A stretch of DNA of 64,000 nt from Mya arenaria (lineage: Eukaryota > Mollusca > Bivalvia > Myida > Myidae). Position numbers and translations under genes: made by a program. The notes below the pieces were generated by a model. That model was not told the origin of the DNA. It was given only the letters and a program-made list of their open reading frames with translations, and did no database searches. Shown here in pieces: positions 25,801 through 37,141 of the stretch. Each line of letters begins with the position of its first letter. Position 1 is the first letter of the stretch. The stretch spans positions 8,185,617-8,249,616 of the forward strand of contig NC_069125.1 of assembly GCF_026914265.1 (NCBI RefSeq), read 5' to 3'.

Positions 25801-26692
25801 TTTTTTAAAGCTCTGAATTGTGTTAAATTATGATGTACATGATAAATTGAGCAACGAGTGAAATCTGTACATAGGAACATAAAGAACATACATATATGCT
25901 GGAAAATGCCATTTGGACAGATGTGTATGTGGATAAGATGATCAGCATAGATAATCAGTTATTAATCCCAATCAGTCAATCAATTTATATCAAAAGATGT
26001 AAGCATAACATTAAATGATAATCTTTTAAAGCAATAATTACGTCCGTAAATCAATTAGGAGCGGTACAAAACGCCAGCTTATTGAAAATCCACTCCATGT
26101 ATTCTGAAAGACAATCAAACTGACTCATTTTATCCGACGATTTATTTCAAAATCAAGAGAAGAGTAAATACCAACTAATTTGCAGGAACACTTGTAAAAT
26201 CCTGAAACGGAAAGCTAGCGGCACCCGTGTAAATATCTTTCAAATATTTATTTATTGACATAATATTGTTAATGATTAGTCTTGTCGAATTTTGGTTCGC
26301 GATTTGTAAGCTTAGTGTGTGATAATACTTAGGCCAACCTGAAAAAGATTAGATAATTAAGTTAAGGAATCTAAAAGAACAATTAATAATGATATTTGAG
26401 TGCCGTATCTTATTGATATAATGATACAAAATGAAATGTACACGCAAATGCATCCTGTTTTTGCATTTGTCACAAGAAAAAGTGCGTAAGCCCACGTTCT
26501 TATGTATTCAATGAATGAATAAGTAGACTATAGAATACTTATAAATACATGTTTAAGTATTCCCATATTTTAGTTTTCAGAGGGACTTTTTGTAAGACAG
26601 AAGGTTGAAGAAAGTGACCAGGAAAAATGGATATAGTCTCAGACACAATATGAATAAATTCACCATAAAGCACGGATGTTAAGAGAAGAACA
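25801..26692. other. Intergenic and 5' UTR of the coiled-coil gene
   Basis: AT-rich. From about 26575 the sequence probably becomes 5' UTR. Three short upstream reading frames precede the chosen start: ATGs at 26627, 26650 and 26676, each closing within 6-10 codons. No promoter element was recognised. Confidence 0.4.
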
Positions 26693-29600
26693 ATGAATGG
26701 AGTTCACGGAATGCCGGGATTTGACGGTGAGTGTTTTCATTTTTGTAATTTCATAACTCTTAATGGGGGGGGGGGGGGGGGGGGGTTAACCCTCGTCTTG
26801 GTACGCTTAATTCAGGGGTCTTTGAAAGGAGCAATCCGGACTCAAGTAAGTGGTATGGCATAATGCGGTACGCAAAAAAGACAACACATTAAAATGACAT
26901 TTATCTTTACGCAGAATCTCAAGAAAGGCCAACTTTTTGTTATTAGAAATGGAAGGAGTATTCGGTTTACAAGGGGGAGGGGAGAAGAGGGTACACCCTC
27001 CTTACTCAAACTATAATACATCCTTTATTTAAAAGTTTTCAATGTTGTAAGATACCAGAACCTATAAAATTAGTTGCGAAGATGTGAAATGTTTTCAAGT
27101 TCTTGGAATATATGCCTACTTAAATGTTATAAGGGAAGGAGGTGGGGGGGGGGGGTGATGGGCTACACCCTCCTTTCTCATACTAAATATAATACATTAC
27201 ATCCTTATTTGTATGTTTTCAATGTTTTGTAAGATATCAGAACCCATAAAAACTAGTTACGCAGATGTGAACTGTTTCCAACTTCTAAGAATTAATGTGT
27301 ACTGACATGTATGTTAAATTGATATCAAGTTTTTTAAATATCTGTCTTCTAACTTACTGACATACATGCGCATAGCCGCACGTTAGTGAAATATAAAATT
27401 ACCGACTACAAGTAACCATAGTGACGTTGTGAACTCGCCTAATATTGTGATAATATGTAAATCAATCACAAGTATGTCATATTTAAAACAACATGAGAAA
27501 ATCTTATTGATAATTTGATATCAAAATACCGTGAATGCGATAACTAGAACGATGGACTTGATTTAAAAAAAAAAAACTAATGCGTATATATACATATTCC
27601 TTTATTCTGTTTTGTAAACCATACAAAGTTTATAGTGTCACAGAAACGCAAGTTATATGCAATAAGTATAATGAAATCATTTTATCAAAATAATCAGTTT
27701 TTGTTTTAATAATGATTTTGTTATACTTATTACATAATGCTATTGTTGCTCACATTGCGTATACCACTTGTAGCAGAGTTTAGATTGATGTGCATATTAT
27801 CAGATCTTTTTTTTATCCATGCGAGATATCTTGTATCTTTACTTATTGCCCGCGATTGGTTTTAACTGCACTATATATGCATGCAGTGGCGTACCTAGCG
27901 TTACGCAAATACTTCAGCGCGTACTACTGAAAAAAATAACAAACGTTTTAATTGCGAAATTTGAAGTAAAAACGCAACCCTTACCCGGTTAAGGCACAAT
28001 GGTACCCATAATAGTAACATGTAAAGCAAATCGAGGGGTGAATGCGAAAAGGTTCTAAGTGACATTAAATAAAGAAGCAGATAGAACCTTTTCGCTTTCA
28101 CCCCTCGAAATGTTACAGTTCAGTACAAGACGCAATGGTTGGAAAAAAAGCCGGAATGTTTCATCTTTGTTTGAATTTTACGTGTGATTTGTGTAAAATA
28201 ATAGCGTTTTTAAAGCACAAAAAGCCATAAAATATACGGCAAATTGCACCGTCAAAAGAAATCACGGGGGAAGATGCCCCCGAACCCCCCTTCAAACTGG
28301 TTGCGAGTACATGTTAGATATCTCTAGGTACGCCCCTGGCATGGCGAATATGCACCAAATAACAATCATTGCAAAACAATTGAATTGAATAAATTTTCAG
28401 GCATTTAATATATTTCAGTGAGCAAATTTGTAAACATAAAGATTCATTGACAACACACATAGTATGATACTACAAGGAAGTGAAATGCAGCTTTCTATTC
28501 ATTAAAAAAATAAATCGCTCAAGGTTTCAACATGAAAAGGAATTCTAAATTTAAGAATTTCATTAAAATATTTTCTCGATTATATACCATATCTTTTACA
28601 AACATGAGCCTCCGAGAAGAAAATGTTGCAAATAGGATTCGTCATGCAGGTTTGCACTATTCATTATGTTTATGCAAACCTAAATCGACTCATCGCCTAT
28701 TTAGTAAAACTGTACTTTAATTTTGGAGTTTCTTTCAGGTCAGACTTGTATGAATTAAATTTCGTTACAATATCATGAAAATCAAGAAAGTTCGAAAGCC
28801 ATCTATAGCTTTTGTTTGAATAGAAATACAGCAAAATTGGTATCAATATTATATTTCTATCAGGTTTCAATTTCATACTAATCATGCTATCGTTGTATAT
28901 TTAAGGAATAGTTCAGATCGCGGAGGGCCTCCTAACATTATACAGTGTGTGTATACCACGTGATAAATTGCGTCATAAATGCTACGTCGGAAGGCAATAT
29001 ATTGCTTCGATTGAAGACTTAAAACAATGATAACTTTTCATTTTCTTTACCATTTTAAATGAAACATAGCGCAGTCTATGCAGCTTAGGGAGCCCCGCCT
29101 TCGGTCTTTTACCAAATTTTGATTGAGAGTTTAGTTTCTTATAACACTTCGACAAACCTTTTCACGATACGGCCGTCTGACGGAGCACTGTCAAAACATT
29201 GTTTGGGAAACAGGTTTGTCCAAGTGTTTGATGAAACTAATCACCTTATCAAACTCCGGTTATAAAACAAAGGTGGGGCTCTTTAAGCTGCATAGACTGG
29301 CCTTTGTTTCATTTAAAATGGTGAAGTAAGCGAAAAGTTATCTTTGATTTAAGTCTTTATTTTAAGCAAAATATTGCCTTCCGACGTAGCATATATGACG
29401 TAATTTATCAGGTGGTATACACACACTGTATATTGCCGCCGACCAGTTGAATATTAAAGGTCCATTCACTGTTTGTGTGCTGACTGCGAGGTCACTTAAA
29501 TGGCAGGAGGTACAAAGTCGTCTGAACTATTTATCATACCATGCTGCACTTCTTAGCGTGGAACTTAAATAGGAAGATGTTTCTACATAAAAAACATCTT

Positions 29601-29747
29601 ATTCAGTAAACAAGCAAATTATAATTCGGACAACAATCTTGCTTAAAATATTTGTTTTGTAAAGTATACTCAACGGATACCCCCCCCCCCCCCCCCCCAA
29701 AAAAAAAAAATAAATAAAAAAAAAAAAAAAAAAATAAAAATAAATAA

Positions 29748-29789
<42 letters not shown>

Positions 29790-32700
29790 ACACGAAAATT
29801 CCACGATTATAAATGATTTTTCAGTATGTGTTGAATCTTTGATCCTTATCGCATCATGTTTTAATAATTCTTACTAATAACAACTAGGTTAGTTACATTT
29901 CATGTCAGTTAATTTAACTGTAACTATATTTTCTATTTTAAGCTGTTCTTCGGGAACATAAGCGTCTAGCGTCCAAACTGACGTCAGAAGAGTTTCGAGC
30001 CATCAGAGATTATATAGACGAGCGCGTGCGTCAGGAGCAGGCAGATGTCAACTTCCGGTTGTACGCATTGCGTAATGACTATGACGTCACAGTGCGTAGA
30101 AGTTCAGAGCAGATTACTGAACTGTATCAGGAACTTAATGAAAAGAATGACACTTTAAAACAATACCAAAGCTCAGATCAAACTGTGTTAGCAATGTACA
30201 AACAAAAGGAAGAAAGGTGGGAGAAAAAACAAGAGATGCTTATCAACGAACTCCAAAAGACGGAAGGTGAATCGGCAAAGGTGAAAACAAGGCTGGAAAC
30301 CTTGCAAACTGAGTTAGGAAAACAAACACAACTTGCTCAAGAACTTGATGCTAAGCTGGAAGAAGCTAACAAAGCTGTTGAAAGGGTCGAGGAAGCTGAA
30401 CGTGTTATCGCTGAACGTGAACAAGGGAGAAATGAGATTTTGAAGTTGAAAATGGAAGTGGACAAAAGGCAGAAGCTGATTCAGACCCATGAAAGAACTA
30501 TGAAGGCGTTAAGAGAAGATGTTGGACAGTTCGACCGGGAACAGAAATACAACACCATCCGTGCAGACAACACACAGAAAGAACTAAGAAAACAAGTTGC
30601 AGAGGTAAAACTAGTTTACTCAACCTACTTTATGAAACACATAATGTGCCTGATTAGTTTGTATTCTACCGAATTTTTTTTCGACTTTTACCGAATAATT
30701 AGTTTCGTCTGGATTAATTTAAAACAAGCTCACGAAATATTACACACATTATTTTAGTGGTCAATATGGTAGTTTGTCTAACGAGAAGGCAGTATCCCTC
30801 TAGTTTTCAGATACATTTACCTGAGCAGTAGGCAAGTGTATTGATTTTAATCAGATGAAGAGGTAGATTGGAACAGTGGCTGGCCCAATGAGTGGATATT
30901 TTATATAATACAATGTAGACACACTAAAACACTTAGATACTGTTAATGGCACTGTCTCATCAAGCCATTAATTTTTGTCAGAACATAAAAAATATTTAAC
31001 CATTTCTAAACGTTATAAAGTGGCCAAATTTCATAACGACATCTCAAGCTGTGAAGGGGACGACGTGAGAGTGACAATATGAGAGAAGCTAACAGATAAT
31101 ATACAATGTAGATATAATAGTGATGTTTACTTCGTTATTGAAGATGTTTTCTTTATGGATACAAGGTGTATTATTCAACAGGTAGCGGAGAAGTGTAAGG
31201 AGTTGACTGAGCTCCAGTTTCGGCTGCAGATGGAGGAGCGGCAGGCGGCAACTTTGCAGAAACAGTTGAAACACGCGACAGAGGAGGTCCGCAACTACAA
31301 GAAAATTCTCGAACAGGACAGGTGGGTTAAATTTAAGATCATGTTAACAGGAAGGGGAAAATTACCTGATATGATGAATTATTTGATCATGTTAACACAT
31401 AGGATGAAACACTTGTTCATGCAGCCAGGTAGGTTCAATGCCTGCTGAGGTTATGCACCAGTCAATTGTAACCACGCCCCCCCCCCCCCAGGTCCGGGGG
31501 TATACCGGGGATAGCCGGGGAAATGGGCCGTGTTTCTATCTTTCAGGAGGCCCCGCAGTGCCGGGTGAATGCCGTGGTTTTGTCTTCGCGCAAAATAAAC
31601 CGGGGAATGGGCCTTAGCTAGGGTTGGGGTTGGCTGGACAGAAAGTCAAAGTCCCCGCTATTCCCCGGACCTGGGGGGGGGGGGGCGTGGTTACAATTGA
31701 CTGGTGCATTATCATGTAGGAAGAACTAATACTAGTGCTTATAAACATGTAGGTGACCACTTGTAGATGCTAACAGACTGATGTAGTACCATCTCATTAA
31801 ACTCGTAGGCTTAATGCCAGTGTGTGTATACCACGTGATAAATTGCGTTATAAATGCTACGTCAGAAGGCAATATTTTTCTTCGAATGAAGACTTTAAAC
31901 AAAGATAACATCACTATTTCTTCACCATTTTAAATGTTACTTAGCGAAGTCTACTCCGCTTACGGAGCCCCGCCTTCGGTCCTTTACCAGAGTTTGATTC
32001 GGGGTTTAGTTTCTTAAAACAATTCGACAAACCTTTTCACAATACGGCCGTCTGACCGAGCACTGCCAAAACATGATTTTGGAAACAGGTTTGTCGAAGT
32101 GTTTGATGAAACTAATCAACTTCGATAATAAAACGAAGGCCGGGCTCTTTAAGCGGCATAGACTGCCCTCTGTTTTATTTAAAATGGTGTAGTAAAAGAA
32201 AAGTTATCTTTGATTTAAGTCTTCATTTTAAGCAAAATGTTGCCTTCCGACGTAGCATATATGACGCAACTTACGTGGTATACACACACTGACTGCTTAA
32301 TCCTGTAAGATGGTAAAGGGATGTCTTGATCATATTACCACTGAGGTAGGTGATATAACATGGAAACCACGAGGTCTGCAGCTACATTTTATAAGGTAAT
32401 ACTCGACACAAACTTACATTTCATTTTGGGAGAAAAAAGGTAACACAATACGCTTAAAATGCGCCATTTCCGACTACAAATTGTTCATATTTTCTTGAGG
32501 GGTTAATCTCAACCCCCATGCAAATAGGTTACTTTCGGTTCTGAGTTGGGGGCGTTTACCAAAAGGTTGCGCCCCTAAGCTACGCCCCTCTAGCGTCAAT
32601 TGCTGGATGCGCCCTTGTAAACTACTTTCAAGATCTTGTTAACGGGTAGGGGGTACAACGCGCTACTGGGGAGATCGCGTTCCTAGGAGATCCTATATAG

Positions 32701-33641
32701 GAGATCGAGGGGTGCATCACCAATAAAGTTCATAGAAGTCAAAAGCATTATTATTTGACAAACATTTCAAAAGCGATTGCTGTTTTATTTTCAGACCCAC
32801 AGTGCATTCACGTGACCCAATCCTGATCACACTTAAGAAAGACTTGGATATTATGGACATCCGTATCCGGTCACTGGACATTGCCGTCCGTCTGCGAATG
32901 GACGAAATAAAGAAACTTGAAGACCGCGCTGAGGATGTCGAAAACGAATCGAAACTCGCCGCGCAGGTTAGAAAAGAGATATACATTCAGGGCGATACGT
33001 TTTTGGAACTGACTATTTCGGAACTTGTTAAGAAATTTGAATACAAGAAACGGCGTCTGCAGGAAGAGTTGGCCTACGGGCGTGACTGGGAGCAGCCGTC
33101 ACGTGACGCCGACGTCTTACGGTCAGAATTGACAGCGTTTATGAAGCAGGCTGGTATTTGCAAGGCGACGGAACTGTGCGACAGGGCGGCAAAACAAATA
33201 CAGAAGATTGATCTCATAATGCGTGGAACCACGGACACCTTCAAAACGCCGCGGATATATAAAGTTTCTGACCGTCGAAACAGTGATAACAGACTTCCCA
33301 AACATCAGCACAGCCTTAATAGCTCAGTCTCTAGTAGCAAGACATCGAAACCTGCTTTCATTACCTCTTCCACTCCCGTCAATGGTTTTGACGTTAACGC
33401 TAAAGCAGCGGCGACTATGCGCACTCGGAAACGTGTCGCCGCCAACGTTAACAGACCTCGTAACCGACCGCCGGACCTCGGCTACAACCATACCGACGAT
33501 TCCAAAATACAATACATAGACACAGTGGAGCTTGACTTGTCTCGCTTGACGCCGTCAAGTCCATCCCGACGGGAAAGCCAATCCGACAGGATGACGCTGA
33601 AATCTATGTCAGACTCCACTATTCCGGCAATCTTTGAGTGA
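26693..33641 (+). CDS. Unrecognised coiled-coil protein, 4 exons, 560 aa
   Basis: Exons 26693-26726, 29943-30604, 31182-31321 and 32795-33641 join in frame (1683 nt) with GT-AG introns. The product starts MNGVHGMPGFDAVLREHKR. Residues about 40-400 are rich in Glu, Lys, Gln, Arg and Leu in heptad-like order (for example ELYQELNEKNDTLKQY and LQTELGKQTQLAQELDAKLEE), indicating a long coiled coil. Residues about 430-560 are Ser/Thr/Pro/Arg-rich and probably disordered. There is no signal peptide, membrane segment or enzymatic motif. I do not recognise the family; a cytoskeletal, ciliary or centrosomal scaffold would fit but is inference. The first exon is tiny (11 codons), so the true 5' end is the least certain part. 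Confidence 0.85.
26763..26786. repeat. Poly-G tract
   Basis: An uninterrupted G run 36 bp inside the first intron of the coiled-coil gene. Similar G/C runs occur at 17081-17103, 27144-27156 and 46051-46073, all non-coding. Confidence 0.9.
27884..28338. mobile_element. Inverted-repeat element, hAT-like termini, about 455 bp
   Basis: Left end CAGTGGCGTACCTAG and right end CTAGGTACGCCCCTG are inverted repeats typical of non-autonomous hAT elements. An internal hairpin pairs GAGGGGTGAATGCGAAAAGG (28033-28052) with CCTTTTCGCTTTCACCCCTC (28087-28106). Flanking 8-mers share only GCATG, so no clean target duplication is seen. It lies in the first intron of the coiled-coil gene. Confidence 0.65.
28943..29428. 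mobile_element. MITE family C copy 1, 486 bp
   Basis: Ends CAGTGTGTGTATACCACGTG and GGTGGTATACACACACTG are inverted repeats, flanked by TA on both sides (28941-28942 and 29429-29430). Inversion symmetry extends about 50 bp inward and recurs around AAACAGGTTTGTC. It is non-coding, in the first intron of the coiled-coil gene. Confidence 0.8.
29682..29788. repeat. Poly-C / poly-A simple repeat
   Basis: A run of about 17 C followed by about 90 bases of A with scattered T. It yields spurious all-Phe open frames on the minus strand. It could be a retroposon tail, but no body is recognisable. Confidence 0.85.
31454..31708. mobile_element. MITE family B (PIF/Harbinger-like), copy 2
   Basis: 255 bp, starting TGCACCAGTCAATTGTAACC and ending GGTTACAATTGACTGGTGCA, with TTA on both flanks. 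It is less diverged at its ends than copy 1 (741-1025). It lies in the last intron of the coiled-coil gene. Confidence 0.8.
31818..32291. mobile_element. MITE family C copy 2
   Basis: 474-bp inverted-repeat element with the same CAGTGTGTGTATACCACGTG ends as copies at 28943 and 51146. It is not flanked by TA here. Last intron of the coiled-coil gene. Confidence 0.8.
32461..32620. repeat. Dispersed repeat, pair member 1
   Basis: Shares order and sequence with 40340-40495: CCATTTC-GACT-CAAATTGTT, then TTTCGGTTCTGAG, then CTAGCGTCAATT against CTAACGTCAATT. It is probably an old DNA-transposon fragment of unidentified family. Confidence 0.5.
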
Positions 33642-34355
33642 TTAACAATTATCAAAATAATGGTCGAGAGTTGCGATCATATCATTATGCCATAAACTGG
33701 AAAGATATTTTTTGAATAATTTGTTCGTTGATCTGTATTTAAATTTTGATAAATTTATCATCTGTTTTCATGTTTTCTCAAAATACGATCATAATGTTTA
33801 TTTCATTTGATGAACTCCGCAGTTTACAAATTCATACATTTGTGGCGGAGAAAACAAAACCATCTTCAACATACTCCACGTTATCTGCTTTTTACTTGCA
33901 GATTTATTTTAAGTAACGTCATTGCTCAGTATTTTTACAAGTGATTAAAATAAGATCAATACAAATATTAGCAGTGATTTATCGCCATGCCCTCCATGAT
34001 GTCGGCAAATTGACTTGATTAATTAAACCACCAACTGTCATTGTTTGCTGTGTCCAGGAGTTTGTCCGTTGTCCCGGTCTTCATTTACATCGAACACATT
34101 AATATACATGTGCAATTCTGTTTTTTTTTTATAAACTAGCAGAACTTGTTTTCTTTTTATATACTTTTTTTTAAACCGTTACAGGGTACTAAACACATTT
34201 TGTTTGCCTGTAATCATGCCAGAAAGGTCTTACCTTTTGGTGAACAAATATAATGCTTTATTTATAAAATTGGATTTAATTACTTTACTCATTTGAAAGA
34301 AGAGAGAGTTTATTAGCTGTACATAAAAAGTTGTAGCCGCTAGCATTTATTACTA
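33642..34355. other. 3' flank of the coiled-coil gene
   Basis: Contains the presumed 3' UTR. No canonical AATAAA is seen close to the stop. AT-rich, with no gene recognised. Confidence 0.4.
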
Positions 34356-35155
34356 CTCGGACCTTCAGGCAGGCACGGAATAGACAATTATAGCGACTTC
34401 TGAACTACTAGGCCGTATCCGGCAAGCCCGCGATAGACAATTATAACTCGTCGGCCATACCCGGCAAGCCAGGAAAGACAATAATAACGCCTCGGCCATA
34501 TCCAGCAAGCCAGGATATAACTTATAACGACTCAGGCATATCCGGTAAGCCAGGATAGACAATTATACCGACTTGGCAATCTTCTGAGCTACTAGGCCGT
34601 TTCCGGCAAGCCCGCGATAGACAATTATGACGCGTCGGCCACATCTGGCAAGCCAGGATAAACAATTATATCGACTCGGCCATCTACGGTCTTCTATGGC
34701 AATGCTAGCACAGACAAGTATAAAGACTTACTCCATCTCCGGCAAACTCGGAATGGACAACTATAGCGATCAGGCAATCTTTTAAAAGCTGAGGACATAT
34801 CCGGCAACCCCGTGATGAACTATAATAACGCATCGGCCATATCCGGCAAGTCAGCGATGGACAATTAAAACGCATCGGCCATATCCGGCAATATGACGAG
34901 TCGGTTATCTCCGGCAACTCCGCGATAGACAATAATAACACCTCGGCCATCCCCGACAAGCCCGGGATTGACAGTTATAAAGACTCGGCCATCTCCGGCA
35001 AGCTCGTGATAGACAAATACTAAGCCTCGGCCGTATCCGACAAGCTCGGGATTGACACTTATTATTACTCGGCTATCTCCGGCAAGTCCGAGCTAGACAA
35101 TTGTAAGTTCTCGGACATGTCCAGCAACCCCAGGATAGACAGTTTTAACTACGCG
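34356..35155. repeat. Degenerate satellite, about 42-bp unit
   Basis: About 18 diverged units built on GACAATTATAACG followed by CTCGGCCATATCCGGCAAG. One isolated unit recurs at about 45755-45790. Short minus-strand open frames across it vary from unit to unit and are not coding. Confidence 0.8.
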
Positions 35156-35536
35156 TGATGTCCGGCATGATACATTGCCATGAAAACTTCTTCCAACAAT
35201 AACTTTTCCATAGAGTTGTATTTTATTTCGTTAGTGATCAATACACTATCATATTTACCAATAGTTTGAAATTAAACAGCAATAAAACATACAAGATAAC
35301 GGCGATGATGAATACGGAACAAAATATAATCATAGCAACCAAGGACACCGAGCTTCCAGGGAATTTCTCCACTTCTGTGCTGGTATCAGGTTTTATAAGC
35401 TAATGTGTTTTGCAACATTGTCTTTAAGTGTTTTTTCCCACTAACCCGACATAACCTATTTTCTTCCTCTCGACCCTTCACTTTTTTGCCGTAGTGTGAT
35501 TTTCTTCTAAAATGTTAAAATGGGACAATTATATAT
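35156..35536. other. Intergenic, no feature recognised
   Basis: AT-rich sequence between the satellite and a family D MITE. Nothing could be assigned. Confidence 0.4.
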
Positions 35537-35915
35537 TTAAAGTGACACTCTTATTCAAAATCAATGCAAACACATGTATAACAAACATCATTTTTGACTG
35601 ATAAACCTTTAACTACTTACTAAATAATGTAATTATGGAAAATATTAATTACTGATAATAAGATTGTAACCGTGTATTTGATAGCAGAAAGCGCAAAAAT
35701 ATTAAATGATTGGTGAGTGCTGAATGCTAAAAGATTAACTGTGGTCTACTATCGTCTCATAAGGAAGACATACCCTATTTTATGCGCATTTCTACATTCA
35801 ACTTGGTATTCTTCATTAGAACCAATTGTTTTCGACATTTATTCATCTTTTTAGAATATTAAAACAATATTATTAATAGTGGTAAATCTTATTTGGGAAT
35901 AAGTGTGCATCTTAA
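35537..35915. mobile_element. MITE family D copy 4
   Basis: Starts TTAAAGTGACACTCTTATTC and ends GAATAAGTGTGCATCTTAA; full length and non-coding. Confidence 0.75.
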
Positions 35916-36412
35916 AAAGTTTCTACATTAGTAGTATACCCTGACATAGGTCGGTTTGGTACCGAATCACGATTCTCAAAACAAAAAATAGACAAAATAA
36001 CATGCCTTTCTACCTGCCCTGTATTTTTGAGATGTGAGTGAAAACAAAGATATCTTTTATGGGCCACATGGGCTTGGCTTCGTATTCTATGTCGGCGTTT
36101 TCATGAATAATCTTTAACTTTGGTCTGAGCTCATTTACCGGTCAAGATACCAACATGAAGCATTGAAAACATGTTACAAGTGAAAATTTGCATTTGTGTA
36201 GCAAGGCCCATAAGTCATGGTGAATTACGTCCCTAATTGTACTGAGACAGAACAAAAAAATAGACTAGCGTTTGCGTTCATTCAAGGCGCTTTTGTTTCC
36301 TCATATTTCCTGTATTCTTACAATACAATACTCTAAGGAAATGAGGTTTTCCCAAGCTTGTGACAGTTATTAAATAACATGTAGATGAGCTGAAAAAGCA
36401 AGCCGTAGTGTA
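35916..36412. other. Intergenic, no feature recognised
   Basis: Mixed unique-looking sequence. The string GTAGCAAGGCCCATAA (36199-36214) also occurs inverted near 8915-8930, suggesting a shared old repeat of unknown type. Confidence 0.35.
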
Positions 36413-36596
36413 TTAAAGATGCACTATTACTCCCCAATCTGATTAACCATAATTAATAATGTTGTTAAAATATTCCAAAAACGATTAAGAAATGTCGAAA
36501 AAAATGGTTCTTATGAAGGATATTGAGTTTAATTTGAAAGAAATGAAGATAAAACACGGTGTTTCTACCTTTTGAGACTACAGTAGACCCACAACC
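36413..36596. mobile_element. MITE family D copy 5, truncated
   Basis: Begins TTAAAGATGCACTATTACTC and stops abruptly near TTGAGACTACAGTAGACC, where the tRNA-like array begins. About half the element is missing, so the array may have replaced or inserted into it. Confidence 0.65.
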
Positions 36597-36915
36597 TAAT
36601 GAATGAGATGCGGACACTTAATTCAGTAGACTACTTCTACCCTGGTCGGTTTCGAACCCTCAGCCTCTTACGATGAGAGGCTGACACCTATACCACTAGA
36701 CCATTTTCACCCTGGTGTAGTTCGAACCAAGCACCTCTTGGATGAGAGGCGGACACCATTACCAGTAGACCACTCTCGTCCTAGTAGGGCTCGAACCCAC
36801 AACCTCTTGGGTGATAGGTGGACACCTGTACCACTAGACCACTCTCACCCTGATGGGGATTAAACCTTAACATCTGGGATGAGAGGCGGACACCTAAACC
36901 ACTAGACCACAATCA
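36590..36915 (-). repeat. Tandem array of tRNA-like units, about 5 copies
   Basis: On the minus strand each 67-72 bp unit reads GTGGTCTAGTGGTA (A box and D-arm like), then an anticodon-arm-like CCTCTCATC-AAGAGG stem-loop, then GGTTCGAACC (B box and T loop), then CCAGGGTG, running straight into the next unit. The units have diverged (one B box reads GGTTTAATCC), there is no acceptor stem or terminator between units, and the anticodon loops lack the usual T33. These are tRNA-derived satellite units, not functional tRNA genes. Confidence 0.7.
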
Positions 36916-37141
36916 CACGTATACATATTTTATAGCGCATTTATGTCTCACCATATGTTAAAAAACAATGATTAAGAATTTTTTTAACATCTTCCTCAAT
37001 TTATAAAAATGAAGACATTTTCAAGTTTGGTTCAACCGCCATGCCTGTTCAAAATATACAACATTTCTGGGACAAACGGACAAGTTATTTCTGTCTTTGA
37101 GTACAAAGTTTCTTTTCACGAGATATATGACGTAACATCCG
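36916..37141 (-). other. 3' flank of the membrane-protein gene
   Basis: Presumed 3' UTR of the gene at 37142-40668. No exact AATAAA was found within it. Confidence 0.35.

Noticed and set aside
29599-29793. Poly-Phe open frames
   Set aside because: They are translations of a poly-A/poly-C simple repeat.
36590-36915. Cluster of true tRNA genes
   Set aside because: The units lack acceptor stems and terminators and have atypical anticodon loops and diverged B boxes.
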